A DNA stretch of 64,000 bases from Clavibacter michiganensis. GTDB taxonomy: Bacteria > Actinomycetota > Actinomycetes > Actinomycetales > Microbacteriaceae. Below, piece by piece: positions 48,901 to 58,620 of the stretch. The DNA lies in the NCBI GenBank assembly GCA_002150995.1, contig MDHJ01000001.1:992001-1056000 (forward strand), read 5' to 3'. The position numbers and the translations under genes are program-made. The notes under the pieces were generated by a model. That model saw only the letters and a list, made by a program, of their open reading frames with translations. It did no database searches and had not been told where the DNA came from. Each line of letters begins with the position of its first letter. Position 1 is the stretch's first letter.

Positions 48901-49068
48901 GACGGCGACGACGACGCCGTGGACGTCCCCGTGCCCGCCGACGGCGGGCGCCCGGACCGCGAGGAAGGCGACCGCGAGATCCGCGACCGCGAGATCCGCG
49001 ACCGCGAAGACCGCGACCGCGGAGCCGACCCCCACGACGACCGCAGGAGGACAGATGGCCAGGCGTGA
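45933..49068 (+). CDS. Giant glycosyltransferase: GT2 domain plus polytopic membrane region; late frameshift
   Basis: About 1045 residues. Residues 1-230 form a family 2 domain (VTAILVAHEGAQFLDRTLQ, VVAVDLGSRDAS, LLWLLSADNAPAPDALE, GGMLVRHRLWDELGGFDD). A basic linker and about 13 membrane helices follow (350-770), then an extracytoplasmic domain with LRGLGIGYVLLAPPAG, and a last helix ALVFALTLLLAIPPAG. Near 48728-48733 a net +1 (or -2) change moves the frame to AYRETVVAADARPADADE and a charged tail with DREIRDREIRDRED, ending at TGA 49066-49068, which overlaps the next start. The uncorrected frame runs to 49094. Probably a lipid-linked sugar transferase or flippase-coupled enzyme; the role is inferred. 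Confidence 0.83.
48970..49020 (+). repeat. 15-bp tandem repeats coding a charged tail
   Basis: Two perfect copies of GACCGCGAGATCCGC followed by a variant copy and a partial one. They encode the repeated residues DREIR. Confidence 0.8.
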
Positions 49069-50571
49069 CGCCGTGCGCATCGCGACGCGCGTGACCACCG
49101 GGATCGCCGGGGTGGCCGTGCTCGGGGTCGTCGTCGCGGGGGCGCTCCTGCTGCCGCCGTCGACGGTGGGGGACAGCGCGCCCTCCGTCCTCGTGACGCC
49201 CGTCGCCACCGACCAGCTGCGCGTCTGCGCGGGCGCCCTCCTGCGCCCGCCCGAGGCGGACGCCTCCTCCACCACGACCGCGGTCGCCGTCGGCAGCGCC
49301 GCCGTGACGAGCGGATCCGCGGTCGCCGGCGAAGCCGCCGGCGGCCCCGGTGTCCGCACCTCCCGCATCCCCGCCCCCGACGTGCAGGGCGGCGACTCGA
49401 GCCAGGCGTCCGTGCTCGCGGTCGCGGGCGACGTAGACGGGGAGCCGACGGACCTCGCCGGCGCCGCGTCCGAGATCGCCGGCGAGAGCGACCTCGCCGG
49501 GCTCGCCGCCGTCCCGTGCGCGGAGCCGACGGCCGAGTCCTGGCTCGTCGGCGGCGCCACGACGACCGGCCGCACCACCTTCGTCGTGCTCGACAACCCG
49601 TCCGGCGTCGCGTCGACCGTGGACCTCGCCATCGCGGGCGAGGAGGGCCCCGTGAGCGCCCCGGGCGCGAGCGGCATCTCCGTCCCGGCCGGCAGCAGGC
49701 GCGTCCTCAGCCTCGCGGGCCTCGCTCCCGACCTCGCCTCCCCGGCCGTGCACGTCCAGAGCCGCGGCGGCCAGGTCGTCGCGCGGCTGGAGCAGAGCAC
49801 GGTGCGCGGCCTCCTCGCGGGCGGCGTCGACTGGATCGGGCCGGCCGCGGCCCCCGCCACCCGGCTCACGATGACGGGACTCCGCATCGACTCCGCCTCC
49901 GCGCCCGTGGCGCCCGTGGAGGGCGAGGAGGCCCCCGCGGTAGACGACGGCGGGTCCGCGCCCGGCGCCGGCTCGGATCCCGGCACCGACCCCGACCGCG
50001 AGACGGCCGTGCGGATCCTGGTGCCCGGCACCGAGGACGCCGACGTCAGCGTGAGCGTCGCCCCGAGGACGGCACCGACGGCACGGGCACGACCTTCACG
50101 GTGCAGGCCGACGCTGGCCGCACCCTCGACGTGCCCGTCACCGACCTCCCCGACGGCCGCTACGCCGTGACCGTGCAGAGCTCGGTCCCCGTCACCGCCG
50201 CCGTGCGGAGCGTGTCGGGTGCGGCCGAGAGCGGCGCCACCGACTTCGCCTGGCTGCCGTCGGCCGAGGCGCTCACGCGCGACGCGCTCGTGTCCGTGCC
50301 CGAAGGGCCCGCGCCGCTCCTCCACCTGCGGAACGCCGGGGACGCGGTCGCGACCCTGACGGCGCGGCCGACGGACGGCACCGAGGCCGTCGAGATCCAG
50401 GTGCCCGCGGGATCCGCCGCGTCGGTCGCGGTCGCCGCCGGGCGCACCTACCTGCTCGAGGGCGCGACGGACCTCACGGCCACCGTGACGCTCGCCGAGC
50501 CGGGGCGGTCCGCCGCCCTGCCCGTGGTGCCCGTGCTGCCGGCCGCGGACCCCCTGCGCGTCCACCCCTGA
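49055..50571 (+). pseudogene. Secreted/membrane-anchored DUF5719-like protein, frameshifted
   Basis: About 505 residues when repaired. N-terminal signal anchor VTTGIAGVAVLGVVVAGALLLPP, then an extracytoplasmic region with VCAGALLRPPEAD, TFVVLDNPSGVASTVDLAI, and SIPAGSRRVLSLAGLAPD, repeated all-beta in style. Near 50061-50066 one G is missing: VAPRTAPTAR should read VAPEDGTDGTGTTFTVQADAG. The second frame continues with DFAWLPSAEALTRDALVSV to the stop. ATG 49055 has AGGAGG upstream and lies within the end of the giant glycosyltransferase gene, so the pair is coupled. In actinobacteria such a protein commonly sits beside that glycosyltransferase; function unknown. Confidence 0.8.
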
Positions 50572-50669
50572 GCGTCGACCCCTGAGCCCCGCGCCGGCCG
50601 TCGCGCGGCGCCGACGGGGCATCGGCGCGCCCGTCGCGCGGAGACCTGCCGGGTGCGCGGCATCCGCCG

Positions 50670-51113
50670 CTAGTGCGGGTCGTACCTGTCCGGGGCGAGG
50701 TCCCACGGGTCCTTGCCGAGGAGCTCGCCGACCGCGCGGAACACGCAGCCCTCGACGAGCGCGCGCTGGTGGTGCTCGTCGTCCTCGTGGAGATGGGCGA
50801 GGCGCTCGATGGGGAGCCGATAGAAGATGACGCGACGCTGGTCCTCGAGCACGCTCCAGCGGTCGATGCCGTCCCGCTCGCTGTTCTCGGCGGGGAGGGC
50901 GGCGACCTCGAAGGAGACCCGGTCGAGCTCGTCGGGCCAGAGGCCGCGGAGGTACTCGGCGGCGGACGCGACGGTCTGGTCGAAGAGGTCCGCACGCGTG
51001 CGCAGCACCGGCAGCTCGGGCCCGGTGACGGGGGAGCGGAGGCCGCGGCCGTGCCGGTCGCGCCAGGAGCCGCGGATCGAGACGTGGCCTCCCCGGCGGC
51101 GTGGACGTGGCAT
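50670..51113 (-). CDS. Zincin_1-like (PF06262-type) protein, metal motif degenerate
   Basis: A 147-residue protein in the place of the Rv3259-type gene between whiB2 and DUF3499. A basic start (MPRPRRRGGH) precedes a core with FDQTVASAAEYLRGLWPDELDRVSFEV, DEHHQRALVEGCVFRAVGELLG and KDPWDLAPDRYDPH. Zincin_1 proteins usually carry HExxH in the helix where this one reads VEGCVFRAVGELL, so peptidase activity is unlikely here. ATG 51113 follows TACGAT by six bases. It is divergent from DUF3499. Assignment rests on context and general layout. Confidence 0.75.
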   Translation of the reverse strand: MPRPRRRGGHVSIRGSWRDRHGRGLRSPVTGPELPVLRTRADLFDQTVASAAEYLRGLWPDELDRVSFEVAALPAENSERDGIDRWSVLEDQRRVIFYRLPIERLAHLHEDDEHHQRALVEGCVFRAVGELLGKDPWDLAPDRYDPH

Positions 51114-51119
51114 GGCCCC

Positions 51120-51125
51120 ATCGTA
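51120..51125 (-). promoter_or_regulatory. -10 element of the zincin-like gene (leaderless)
   Basis: TACGAT on the minus strand, six bases before ATG 51113. It lies only 18 bases from the divergent TAGTGT at 51144. Confidence 0.55.
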
Positions 51126-51143
51126 CGGCCCCGGCGACGGCGG

Positions 51144-51149
51144 TAGTGT
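51144..51149 (+). promoter_or_regulatory. -10 element of the DUF3499 gene
   Basis: TAGTGT, nine bases before ATG 51159. Confidence 0.5.
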
Positions 51150-51158
51150 GGGCCCGAC

Positions 51159-51380
51159 ATGACGAACAGGCCCTGCTCCCGCGTCGGCTGCACCGGCGGC
51201 GCGACGACCACGCTCACCTACGTCTACGCGGACTCCATGGCCGTCCTCGGTCCCCTCAGCCACGACTCCGAGCCGCACAGCTACGACCTGTGCGACCGCC
51301 ACGCCGCGCGTCTCTCGGCCCCGCAGGGCTGGCAGATCGTCCGGCACGGAGTGCTCGGTGAGGTAGGTTTCGGAGCATGA
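51159..51380 (+). CDS. DUF3499 family protein
   Basis: A 73-residue protein with a likely metal-binding pattern: CSRVGCTGGATTTLTYVYAD (C-x4-C), then YDLCDRHAARLSAPQGW, with a third cysteine and histidine. This is the standard DUF3499 layout of actinobacteria, where it neighbours manB (Rv3258c). The stop overlaps the start of manB (ATGA). Function unknown; the conserved position suggests a link to mannose activation or to whiB2-dependent division. Confidence 0.85.
   Translation: MTNRPCSRVGCTGGATTTLTYVYADSMAVLGPLSHDSEPHSYDLCDRHAARLSAPQGWQIVRHGVLGEVGFGA
51364..51369 (+). promoter_or_regulatory. -10 element of manB (leaderless)
   Basis: TAGGTT, seven bases before ATG 51377, inside the end of the DUF3499 gene. 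Confidence 0.5.
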
Positions 51381-52804
51381 CGACGACTGCCGCCGAGAAC
51401 CTGACCGCCATCGTGAAGACCTACGACGTGCGGGGTCTCGTCGGCAGTCAGCTCACGGAGGAGCTGGTCACGGCCCTCGGAGCGGGCTTCGTCGACGAGC
51501 TCGGCGCGGCCGGCAGCGAGGTCGTCGTCGGCCACGACATGCGCGACTCCTCGCCGTCCTTCGCCCGGGCCTTCGCCGAGGGCGCCACGGCCCGCGGAGC
51601 CGACGTGCTGCTCATCGGCCTCTGCTCCACCGACGAGACGTACTTCGCGTCCGGATCCCTCGACGCGCCCGCGGTCATGTTCACCGCGAGCCACAACCCG
51701 GCCACCTACAACGGCCTCAAGTTCTCCCGCGCGGGCGCGCAGGGCATCAGCCTCGACACGGGCCTCGCTGCCATCCGCGACCGCGCCATCGGCTTCCTCG
51801 CCGACGGCATCGCTGCCGTCGAGCCGGCCGGCCAGGTGCGCGAGCGCGACGTCCTCGCCGACTACGCGGGCTACCTCCGCCAGCTGGTGGACCTCTCCTC
51901 CATCCGCCCGCTCCGCGTCGTCGTCGACGCCGGCAACGGCATGGGCGGCATGACCGTCCCCGCCGTCCTCGGCACCGCGGCCGGCCTGCCCGAGCTGCCC
52001 ATCGAGATCATCCCGCTCTACTTCGAGCTCGACGGCACCTTCCCGAACCACGAGGCGAACCCGCTGGAGCCCGCCAACCTCGTCGACCTGCAGGCGGCCG
52101 TCGTCGCGCACGGCGCCGACCTCGGACTCGCCTTCGACGGCGACGCCGACCGGTGCTTCGTGGTCGACGAGAAGGGCCAGGCGGTCACGCCCAGCGCCGT
52201 CGCCGCCGTCGTCGCGCTCCGCGAGATCTCGCGCGTGAAGGCGCAGTCGCCGGACGACGAGGTCACCGTGCTCCACAACCTCATCACCTCGCGCATCGTC
52301 CCCGAGACGATCGAGGCGGCGGGCGCCACGGCGGTCCGCACGCGCGTCGGCCACTCGCTCATCAAGGACCAGATGGCCGCGACGGGCGCCGTCTTCGGCG
52401 GCGAGCACTCCGCGCACTACTACTTCCGCGACTTCTGGGGCGCCGACAACGGCATGCTCGCCGCGATGCACCTGCTCGCGGAGTTCGGGCAGAGCGAGGG
52501 CCTCATGTCCGACCTGTCGGCGCGCTACACGCCGTACGCGCTCTCGGGCGAGATCAACAGCACGGTCGAGGACGTCCCGGCCGCCTACGAGCGCATCGTC
52601 GAGGCGTTCCGCGGCCGCGGCGAGTTCGACGAGCTCGACGGCCTGACGGTCGACGGTCCGGTCGACGCCGACGGCGCGTTCTGGTGGTTCAGCGTCCGCC
52701 CCTCGAACACGGAGCCGCTGCTGCGCCTGAACGTGGAGGCCTCCACGGAGGAGCGCATGGCGTCCCTCCGCGACGAGCTCCTGGGGCTCATCCGCGGCGC
52801 CTGA
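51377..52804 (+). CDS. manB: Phosphomannomutase/phosphoglucomutase
   Basis: A 475-residue hexose phosphomutase interconverting the 6- and 1-phosphates of mannose (or glucose). Start region IVKTYDVRGLVGSQL; catalytic phosphoserine in FTASHNPATYNGLKF; metal loop LAFDGDADRCFVVDE; sugar-binding GGEHSAHYYFRDFWGADNG; phosphate-binding RPSNTEPLLRLNVEA. All four domains are present. It follows ManA in making activated mannose. It starts inside the DUF3499 stop codon and also has its own leaderless promoter. Confidence 0.94.
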   Translation: MTTTAAENLTAIVKTYDVRGLVGSQLTEELVTALGAGFVDELGAAGSEVVVGHDMRDSSPSFARAFAEGATARGADVLLIGLCSTDETYFASGSLDAPAVMFTASHNPATYNGLKFSRAGAQGISLDTGLAAIRDRAIGFLADGIAAVEPAGQVRERDVLADYAGYLRQLVDLSSIRPLRVVVDAGNGMGGMTVPAVLGTAAGLPELPIEIIPLYFELDGTFPNHEANPLEPANLVDLQAAVVAHGADLGLAFDGDADRCFVVDEKGQAVTPSAVAAVVALREISRVKAQSPDDEVTVLHNLITSRIVPETIEAAGATAVRTRVGHSLIKDQMAATGAVFGGEHSAHYYFRDFWGADNGMLAAMHLLAEFGQSEGLMSDLSARYTPYALSGEINSTVEDVPAAYERIVEAFRGRGEFDELDGLTVDGPVDADGAFWWFSVRPSNTEPLLRLNVEASTEERMASLRDELLGLIRGA

Positions 52805-52823
52805 CCCGCACCGCACCGCCCAC

Positions 52824-52856
52824 GACGCCGCGTCCCTCCTCGAGGGGCGCGGCGTC
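52824..52856. terminator. Hairpin terminator after manB
   Basis: A GACGCCGCG/CGCGGCGTC stem with an inner CCCTC/GAGGG stem, 20 bases past the manB stop. Confidence 0.65.
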
Positions 52857-52888
52857 GTCGTGCGTGCAGCTGTCGTCGCCTCGATCGG

Positions 52889-52903
52889 ATACCCCCGGGG
52901 GTT
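52889..52903. promoter_or_regulatory. CsoR operator, upstream copy
   Basis: ATACCCCCGGGGGTT, with a perfect 12-bp core ACCCCCGGGGGT at 52891-52902. It has the C-run/G-run dyad form of CsoR operators and lies just upstream of the csoR -35. Confidence 0.7.
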
Positions 52904-52930
52904 CCATCTAATACCCCTAGGGGGTACCAT
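52902..52930 (+). promoter_or_regulatory. Promoter of the csoR-copZ-copA operon
   Basis: TTCCAT at 52902-52907 and TACCAT at 52925-52930 with a 17-base spacer that contains the second operator. Confidence 0.55.
52912..52926. promoter_or_regulatory. CsoR operator, spacer copy
   Basis: TACCCCTAGGGGGTA, a C-run/G-run dyad inside the promoter spacer. Occupancy would prevent transcription; copper-bound CsoR would release it. Confidence 0.7.
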
Positions 52931-52954
52931 GGACGGGAACGGGAGGTGGCCACG

Positions 52955-53236
52955 ATGGTCGGGTACAGCGAGGGCAAGGACGACATCCTCAAGCGGCTGC
53001 GCCGCGCCGAGGGCCAGGTGCGCGGCATCGAGCGCATGGTCGAGTCCGACACCTACTGCATCGACGTGCTCACGCAGGTCTCGGCCGTCACGCGGGCCAT
53101 GGAGACCGTGGCGCTGAAGCTCCTCGACGACCACCTCGCCCACTGCCTCGCCGAGGCCGCTCGCGAGGGCGGCCAGGTCGCGGACGACAAGGTGCGCGAG
53201 GCCTCCGCGGCCATCGCGCGGCTCGTCCGCTCCTGA
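52955..53236 (+). CDS. csoR: Copper-sensing repressor CsoR
   Basis: A 93-residue all-helical repressor that leaves DNA when it binds Cu(I). The copper ligands C35, H60 and C64 are in place (SDTYCIDVLTQ ... LLDDHLAHC), one residue from their numbers in M. tuberculosis CsoR. The DNA-contacting N-terminal helix is DDILKRLRRAEGQVRGIERMV. ATG 52955 has GGGAGG eight bases upstream; GTG 52946 is a less likely start. First gene of the copper operon, with two operator-like dyads upstream. Confidence 0.94.
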   Translation: MVGYSEGKDDILKRLRRAEGQVRGIERMVESDTYCIDVLTQVSAVTRAMETVALKLLDDHLAHCLAEAAREGGQVADDKVREASAAIARLVRS

Positions 53237-53290
53237 TCCGCCCGACGGCCGCGTCGGCCGCCGTCCGTCGTGCCCCGTCGCACCACGACA

Positions 53291-53327
53291 CCCCCGCACC
53301 TGCGAACCCCCCGCACCTGCGAACCCC
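53291..53327 (+). repeat. 17-bp direct repeat upstream of copZ
   Basis: CCCCGCACCTGCGAAC occurs twice (53292-53307 and 53309-53324), between csoR and the copZ ribosome-binding site. It could be a slippage duplication. Confidence 0.75.
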
Positions 53328-53342
53328 CGAGAAGGAGATCCC

Positions 53343-53558
53343 ATGACCACCACGACCTTCCCCGTCACCGGCATGACCTGCGCGCACTGCGTCGCGAGCG
53401 TCACCGAGGAGGTCGGCGAGCTGCCGGGCGTCGCGTCCGTGGCCGTCGACCTCGTCGTCGGCGGCGCGTCCACCGTCACCGTCGAGAGCGACGGCCCGCT
53501 CGACCCCGAGGCCGTGCGCGCCGCGGTCGACGAGGCCGGGTACGTCGCGGGGCTCTGA
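53343..53558 (+). CDS. copZ: Copper chaperone CopZ (heavy-metal-associated domain)
   Basis: A 71-residue single HMA domain: FPVTGMTCAHCVASVTEEVGE, with the Cu(I)-binding pair C13 and C16, and VDLVVGGASTVTVESDG, AVDEAGYVAGL closing the ferredoxin-like fold. It would deliver Cu(I) to CopA or CsoR. AAGGAG precedes the ATG by six bases. copA starts two bases after the stop, so the three genes form one operon. Confidence 0.94.
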   Translation: MTTTTFPVTGMTCAHCVASVTEEVGELPGVASVAVDLVVGGASTVTVESDGPLDPEAVRAAVDEAGYVAGL

Positions 53559-53559
53559 C

Positions 53560-56036
53560 ATGACCGAGCCCGTCACCGGATCCGCCCCCGTCGCGGAGGA
53601 CGCCGCGCGCACCCGCGTCGACCTGGACGTGCAGGGCATGACCTGCGCCTCGTGCGCCCTGCGCATCGAGCGGAAGCTCGGCCGCATGCCCGGCGTCGAG
53701 GCGGCCGTCAACTACGCGACCCACCGGGCGCGCGTGCGGCTGCCCGAGGGCGTGAGCGTCGCGGACGCCATCCGCACCATCGAGCGGACCGGCTACCGCG
53801 CCAGCGAGCGCGCGGCGCACGGGAGCACGAGGGCGCCGGAGGAGGCTGAGCTCGTCGAGGCGTCGGTCTCCGCGCACCCCTCGATCGCCGACGCCGACGC
53901 CGACGCCGACGCCGCTACTGCCGCCGCGCCGCGCACCGCGCCCGCCGCCCCGACCGGGGACCCGGGCCGGAACTGGGCCGCGGCCTCGACCCCGGCCGGG
54001 GCCGCGACTGCGGAGGGGTCCCGCCCGCGCGACGCCGTCGCCGCCCGCGTCCCCGACGCCGACGAGCTCGCCCTCCGGCAGCGCCTCGTCGTCTCCGCCG
54101 CGCTCACGGTCCCGGTGTTCCTCATGGCGATGATCCCGGCGCTCCAGTTCCCCGACTGGCAGTGGCTCTCCCTCGCGCTCGCGGCGCCCGTCGCCGTCTG
54201 GGGCGCCTGGCCGTTCCACCGCGCCGCCGCGGTCAGCGCGCGCCATGGCGGCGTGGGCATGGACACGCTCGTCAGCATCGGCGTCGCGGCCGCGTTCCTG
54301 TGGTCCCTCTACGCGCTCTTCCTCGGCGACGCAGGGGAGCGGGGCATGACGATGACCATGGCGCTCGTCGGGGAGCCGGGCGCGGGATCCGGCGACATCT
54401 ACCTCGAGGTCGCCGCCGCCGTCACCGTCTTCATCCTCGGCGGGCGCTACCTGGAGGCGCGGGCCGCCCGCGCGTCCGGCGCCGCCCTCGCGGCGCTCCT
54501 CGACCTCGCCGCGAAGGACGTGGCGGTCGTGCGGGACGGCGTCGAGCGGCGCATCCCGATCGGCGCCCTGCGCGCCGGCGAGGAGTTCGTGGTGCGCCCG
54601 GGCGAGCGGATCGCCACCGACGGCGTCGTCGTCGACGGGGCGAGCGCGGTCGACCGGTCGCTCCTCACGGGCGAGTCCCTGCCGGAGGAGGTCGGGCCGG
54701 GCGACGACGTCACCGGCGCGACGCTCAACGCCGGCGGCCGCCTCCTCGTGCGCGCGACGCGCGTGGGGGAGGAGACGCGCCTCGCGCGGATGGCGGCCCT
54801 CGTGGAGGAGGCGCAGACGGGCAAGGCCCGCATCCAGCGCCTCGCCGACCGCGTGTCGGCCGTATTCGTCCCCGTCGTTCTGGTGCTCGCGCTCGGCACG
54901 CTCGTCGGCTGGCTGCTGCTCGGGTTCCCGCCGGAGGCCGCGTTCACGGCGGCCGTGGCCACCCTGATCATCGCGTGCCCGTGCGCCCTCGGGCTCGCGA
55001 CGCCGACCGCGCTCCTCGTGGGCACGGGCCGTGGTGCGCAGCTCGGCATCCTCATCACCGGCCCCAGGTGCTCGAGTCCACGCGCCGTATCGACACCGTG
55101 CTCCTCGACAAGACCGGCACGGTCACCACGGGCGTCATGTCCCTCGTGCGCGCCGTCCCGGCCGCCGGGGTCGACGCCCGCGAGCTCGTGCGTCTCGCGG
55201 CCGCCCTCGAGGCGCGCTCCGAGCACCCGGTGGCCCGGGCCGTCGTCGAGGCGGCGGGGGTCGAGGCGTCGGGCGCTGGATCCTCGCCCGCGGTCGAGGG
55301 CTTCGTCGCGACCCCGGGCCTCGGCGTCCACGGCGTGGTCGACGGCCGCGCCGTCGCCGTGGGGCGGCCGTCGTGGCTGCGGGACGCCTGGTCCGCGGAG
55401 CCCGACGCGGCGCTCGCCGACGCGCTCCGTGCGGCGGAGGCCGACGGGTCGACCGTGGTCGCGGTCGCGTGGGACGGCGCCGTCCGCGGCGTGCTCACGG
55501 TCGCCGACACCGTGAAGCCGACGAGCGCCGAGGCGGTCCGGCGCCTCCGGGCGCTCGGCCTCCGTCCCGTGCTCCTCACGGGCGACACCGCGGGATCCGC
55601 CCGACGCGTCGCCGACGAGGTGGGGATCGAGGAGGTCGTCGCGGGCGTCCTGCCCGAGGGCAAGCTCGAGGCGGTGCGCCGGCTGCAGGCCGAGGGCCGC
55701 GTCGTCGCGATGGTCGGCGACGGCGTCAACGACGCCGCCGCGCTCGCGCAGGCCGACCTCGGCATCGCCATGGGGACCGGCACCGACGCCGCGATCGAGG
55801 CGGGCGACATCACGATCGTCCGCGGCGACCTCGTGCTCGTGGCCGACGCCGTGCGCCTCGCCCGCCGCACGCTCGGCACCATCCGCGGCAACCTGTTCTG
55901 GGCCTTCGCGTACAACGCCGCCGCGATCCCGGTCGCGATGGCGGGTCTCCTGAACCCGCTCGTCGCGGGGCTCGCCATGGCGCTGTCCTCGGTGTTCGTC
56001 GTCACGAACAGCCTGCGCCTGCGGTCCTTCCGCTAG
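53560..56036 (+). pseudogene. copA: Copper-exporting P-type ATPase CopA, frameshifted
   Basis: About 825 residues when repaired. N-terminal HMA domain VQGMTCASCALRIERKLG; a low-complexity linker with repeated DA residues; eight membrane helices; TGESLPEEVG; the metal site [17 protein letters not shown]; the phosphorylation loop [11 protein letters not shown]; and [28 protein letters not shown]. The frame is lost near 55062-55066: [11 protein letters not shown] should read [25 protein letters not shown], needing one extra C in a run. Conserved on both sides, so likely a sequence error. It exports Cu(I) from the cytoplasm. Confidence 0.93.
53890..53914 (+). repeat. GACGCC repeat in the CopA linker
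   Basis: At least four tandem GACGCC units, encoding alternating aspartate and alanine between the HMA domain and the membrane part. Confidence 0.75.
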
Positions 56037-56044
56037 GCGCCCGG

Positions 56045-56071
56045 CGCCCGCCCGTCACGCACGGGCGGGCG
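56045..56071. terminator. Hairpin terminator after copA
   Basis: A perfect 11-bp stem (56045-56055 with 56061-56071) and a 5-base loop, nine bases past the copA stop. Confidence 0.7.
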
Positions 56072-56086
56072 TCATGCCGCGGATGC

Positions 56087-56092
56087 GAGACT
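56087..56092 (+). promoter_or_regulatory. -10 element of ahcY (leaderless)
   Basis: GAGACT, six bases before ATG 56099. With no leader, there is no room for an SAH riboswitch. Confidence 0.45.
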
Positions 56093-56098
56093 GGGGGC

Positions 56099-57583
<1,485 letters not shown>

Positions 57584-57604
57584 TCGACCGCTCGGCCTCT
57601 CGGC

Positions 57605-57649
57605 CGCCGACGCCGTCCGACCCGCAGCGCGGGGCGGGCGGCGTCGGCG
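57605..57649. terminator. Hairpin terminator after ahcY
   Basis: A perfect 11-bp stem (57605-57615 with 57639-57649), 22 bases past the stop. It separates ahcY from the convergent RDD gene. Confidence 0.65.
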
Positions 57650-57735
57650 CGCGCGGGGCCCGGGCGTGCGCGGACGCCGTGCACCCGCCGTGCGCGTGCG
57701 GACATGCGCGTGCGGACCGCGGGCGGCGGGCGGCG

Positions 57736-58604
57736 TCAGGCCGGGGTCGAGGGCCCGGGCGGCGGGAACCCGTGCGGGCGGCCCGCGAGGATCGGCTCGA
57801 GCGCCGTCATGCGGTCGCGCTCGAGCATCAGCGCCCGGTGCTCGCGCTCCCGGCGGACGGCGCCCACGGCAGTCACGAACGACTCCGGGTCGGTCGCGGG
57901 CACGGGCGACACGTGCGCGGCGGCCTCCGCGGCGAGCTCCGCCGCGAGGCGCGCGCGGAGGCCGGGGTCATGGCGCCGCGCTGGGTGAGGAAGCGCGCGA
58001 GGCGGCGGCCCAGCTGGTCCGGGAGCCGGCCCACGTCGGCCTCGGCGGCCCATGCGACGAGGTGCGGCGGCACGGCCGGCAGCGGCGCGGGGTAGGCGGG
58101 CACGCGCTCGTGCTGCGAGCGGGTGCCGGCCACGAGGTCGCCGAGGCGCTGCGCGCGCGGCGAGAGGAGCCCCACGAGGGCGGCCAGCCCGCCGAGGGTG
58201 AGGTACAGCTCGAGGATCCCGACGAGGGCGCGGGCGACCGCGTGGCGGAGGCCGATGCCGCCGCCGTCCGCGCGGACGATGCGGGCCCCGACCGCCCAGC
58301 GGCCGAGCGAGCGGCCGCGGGAGGCGACCTCGACCACGACGGGCATCACGACGATCGCCAGCACGACGGCGGCGATGACGCAGGCCGCGCCGGACGCCTC
58401 GTCGAGGAGCCCCGCCTCCGCGAGCCGGCCGATGAGGAGGACGAGCAGGAGGCCCACGACCAGGGACGCGAGCACGTCGATCGCGGCGCCGGCGGCCCGG
58501 AGCACGAAGCCCGCGGGGCGGACGTCGAGGGCGACGGCCTCGCCCACCACGAGCGCGTCGGGGCCGTCCGAGGATCCCGGGTCGTGCGCGTCGGCGGCCG
58601 CCAT
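57736..58604 (-). pseudogene. RDD-domain membrane protein, frameshifted
   Basis: About 289 residues when repaired. RDD domains hold three or four membrane helices: VRPAGFVLRAAGAAIDVLAS with the first R-D pair, ACVIAAVVLAIVVMPVVVEV, RSLGRWAVGARIVR, and LRHAVARALVGILELYLTLG. The cytoplasmic C-terminus is acidic. Near 57961-57966 one base is missing: GAMTPASARAS should read GAMTPGLRARLAAELAAEAA, and that frame runs to the stop at 57736. ATG 58604 is the start. It is divergent from the SpoIIM-like gene, an arrangement common in actinobacteria. Function unknown. Confidence 0.85.
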
Positions 58605-58607
58605 GCA

Positions 58608-58613
58608 TATAGT
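58608..58613 (+). promoter_or_regulatory. -10 element of the SpoIIM-like gene (leaderless)
   Basis: TATAGT, seven bases before ATG 58621. It is the closest match to the TATAAT consensus in the window and overlaps the start of the divergent RDD gene. Confidence 0.65.
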
Positions 58614-58620
58614 CAAGCAG

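Noticed and set aside
56072..56098. SAH riboswitch before ahcY
   Set aside because: The gap after the copA terminator is 27 bases and contains a leaderless promoter; there is no room for an aptamer.
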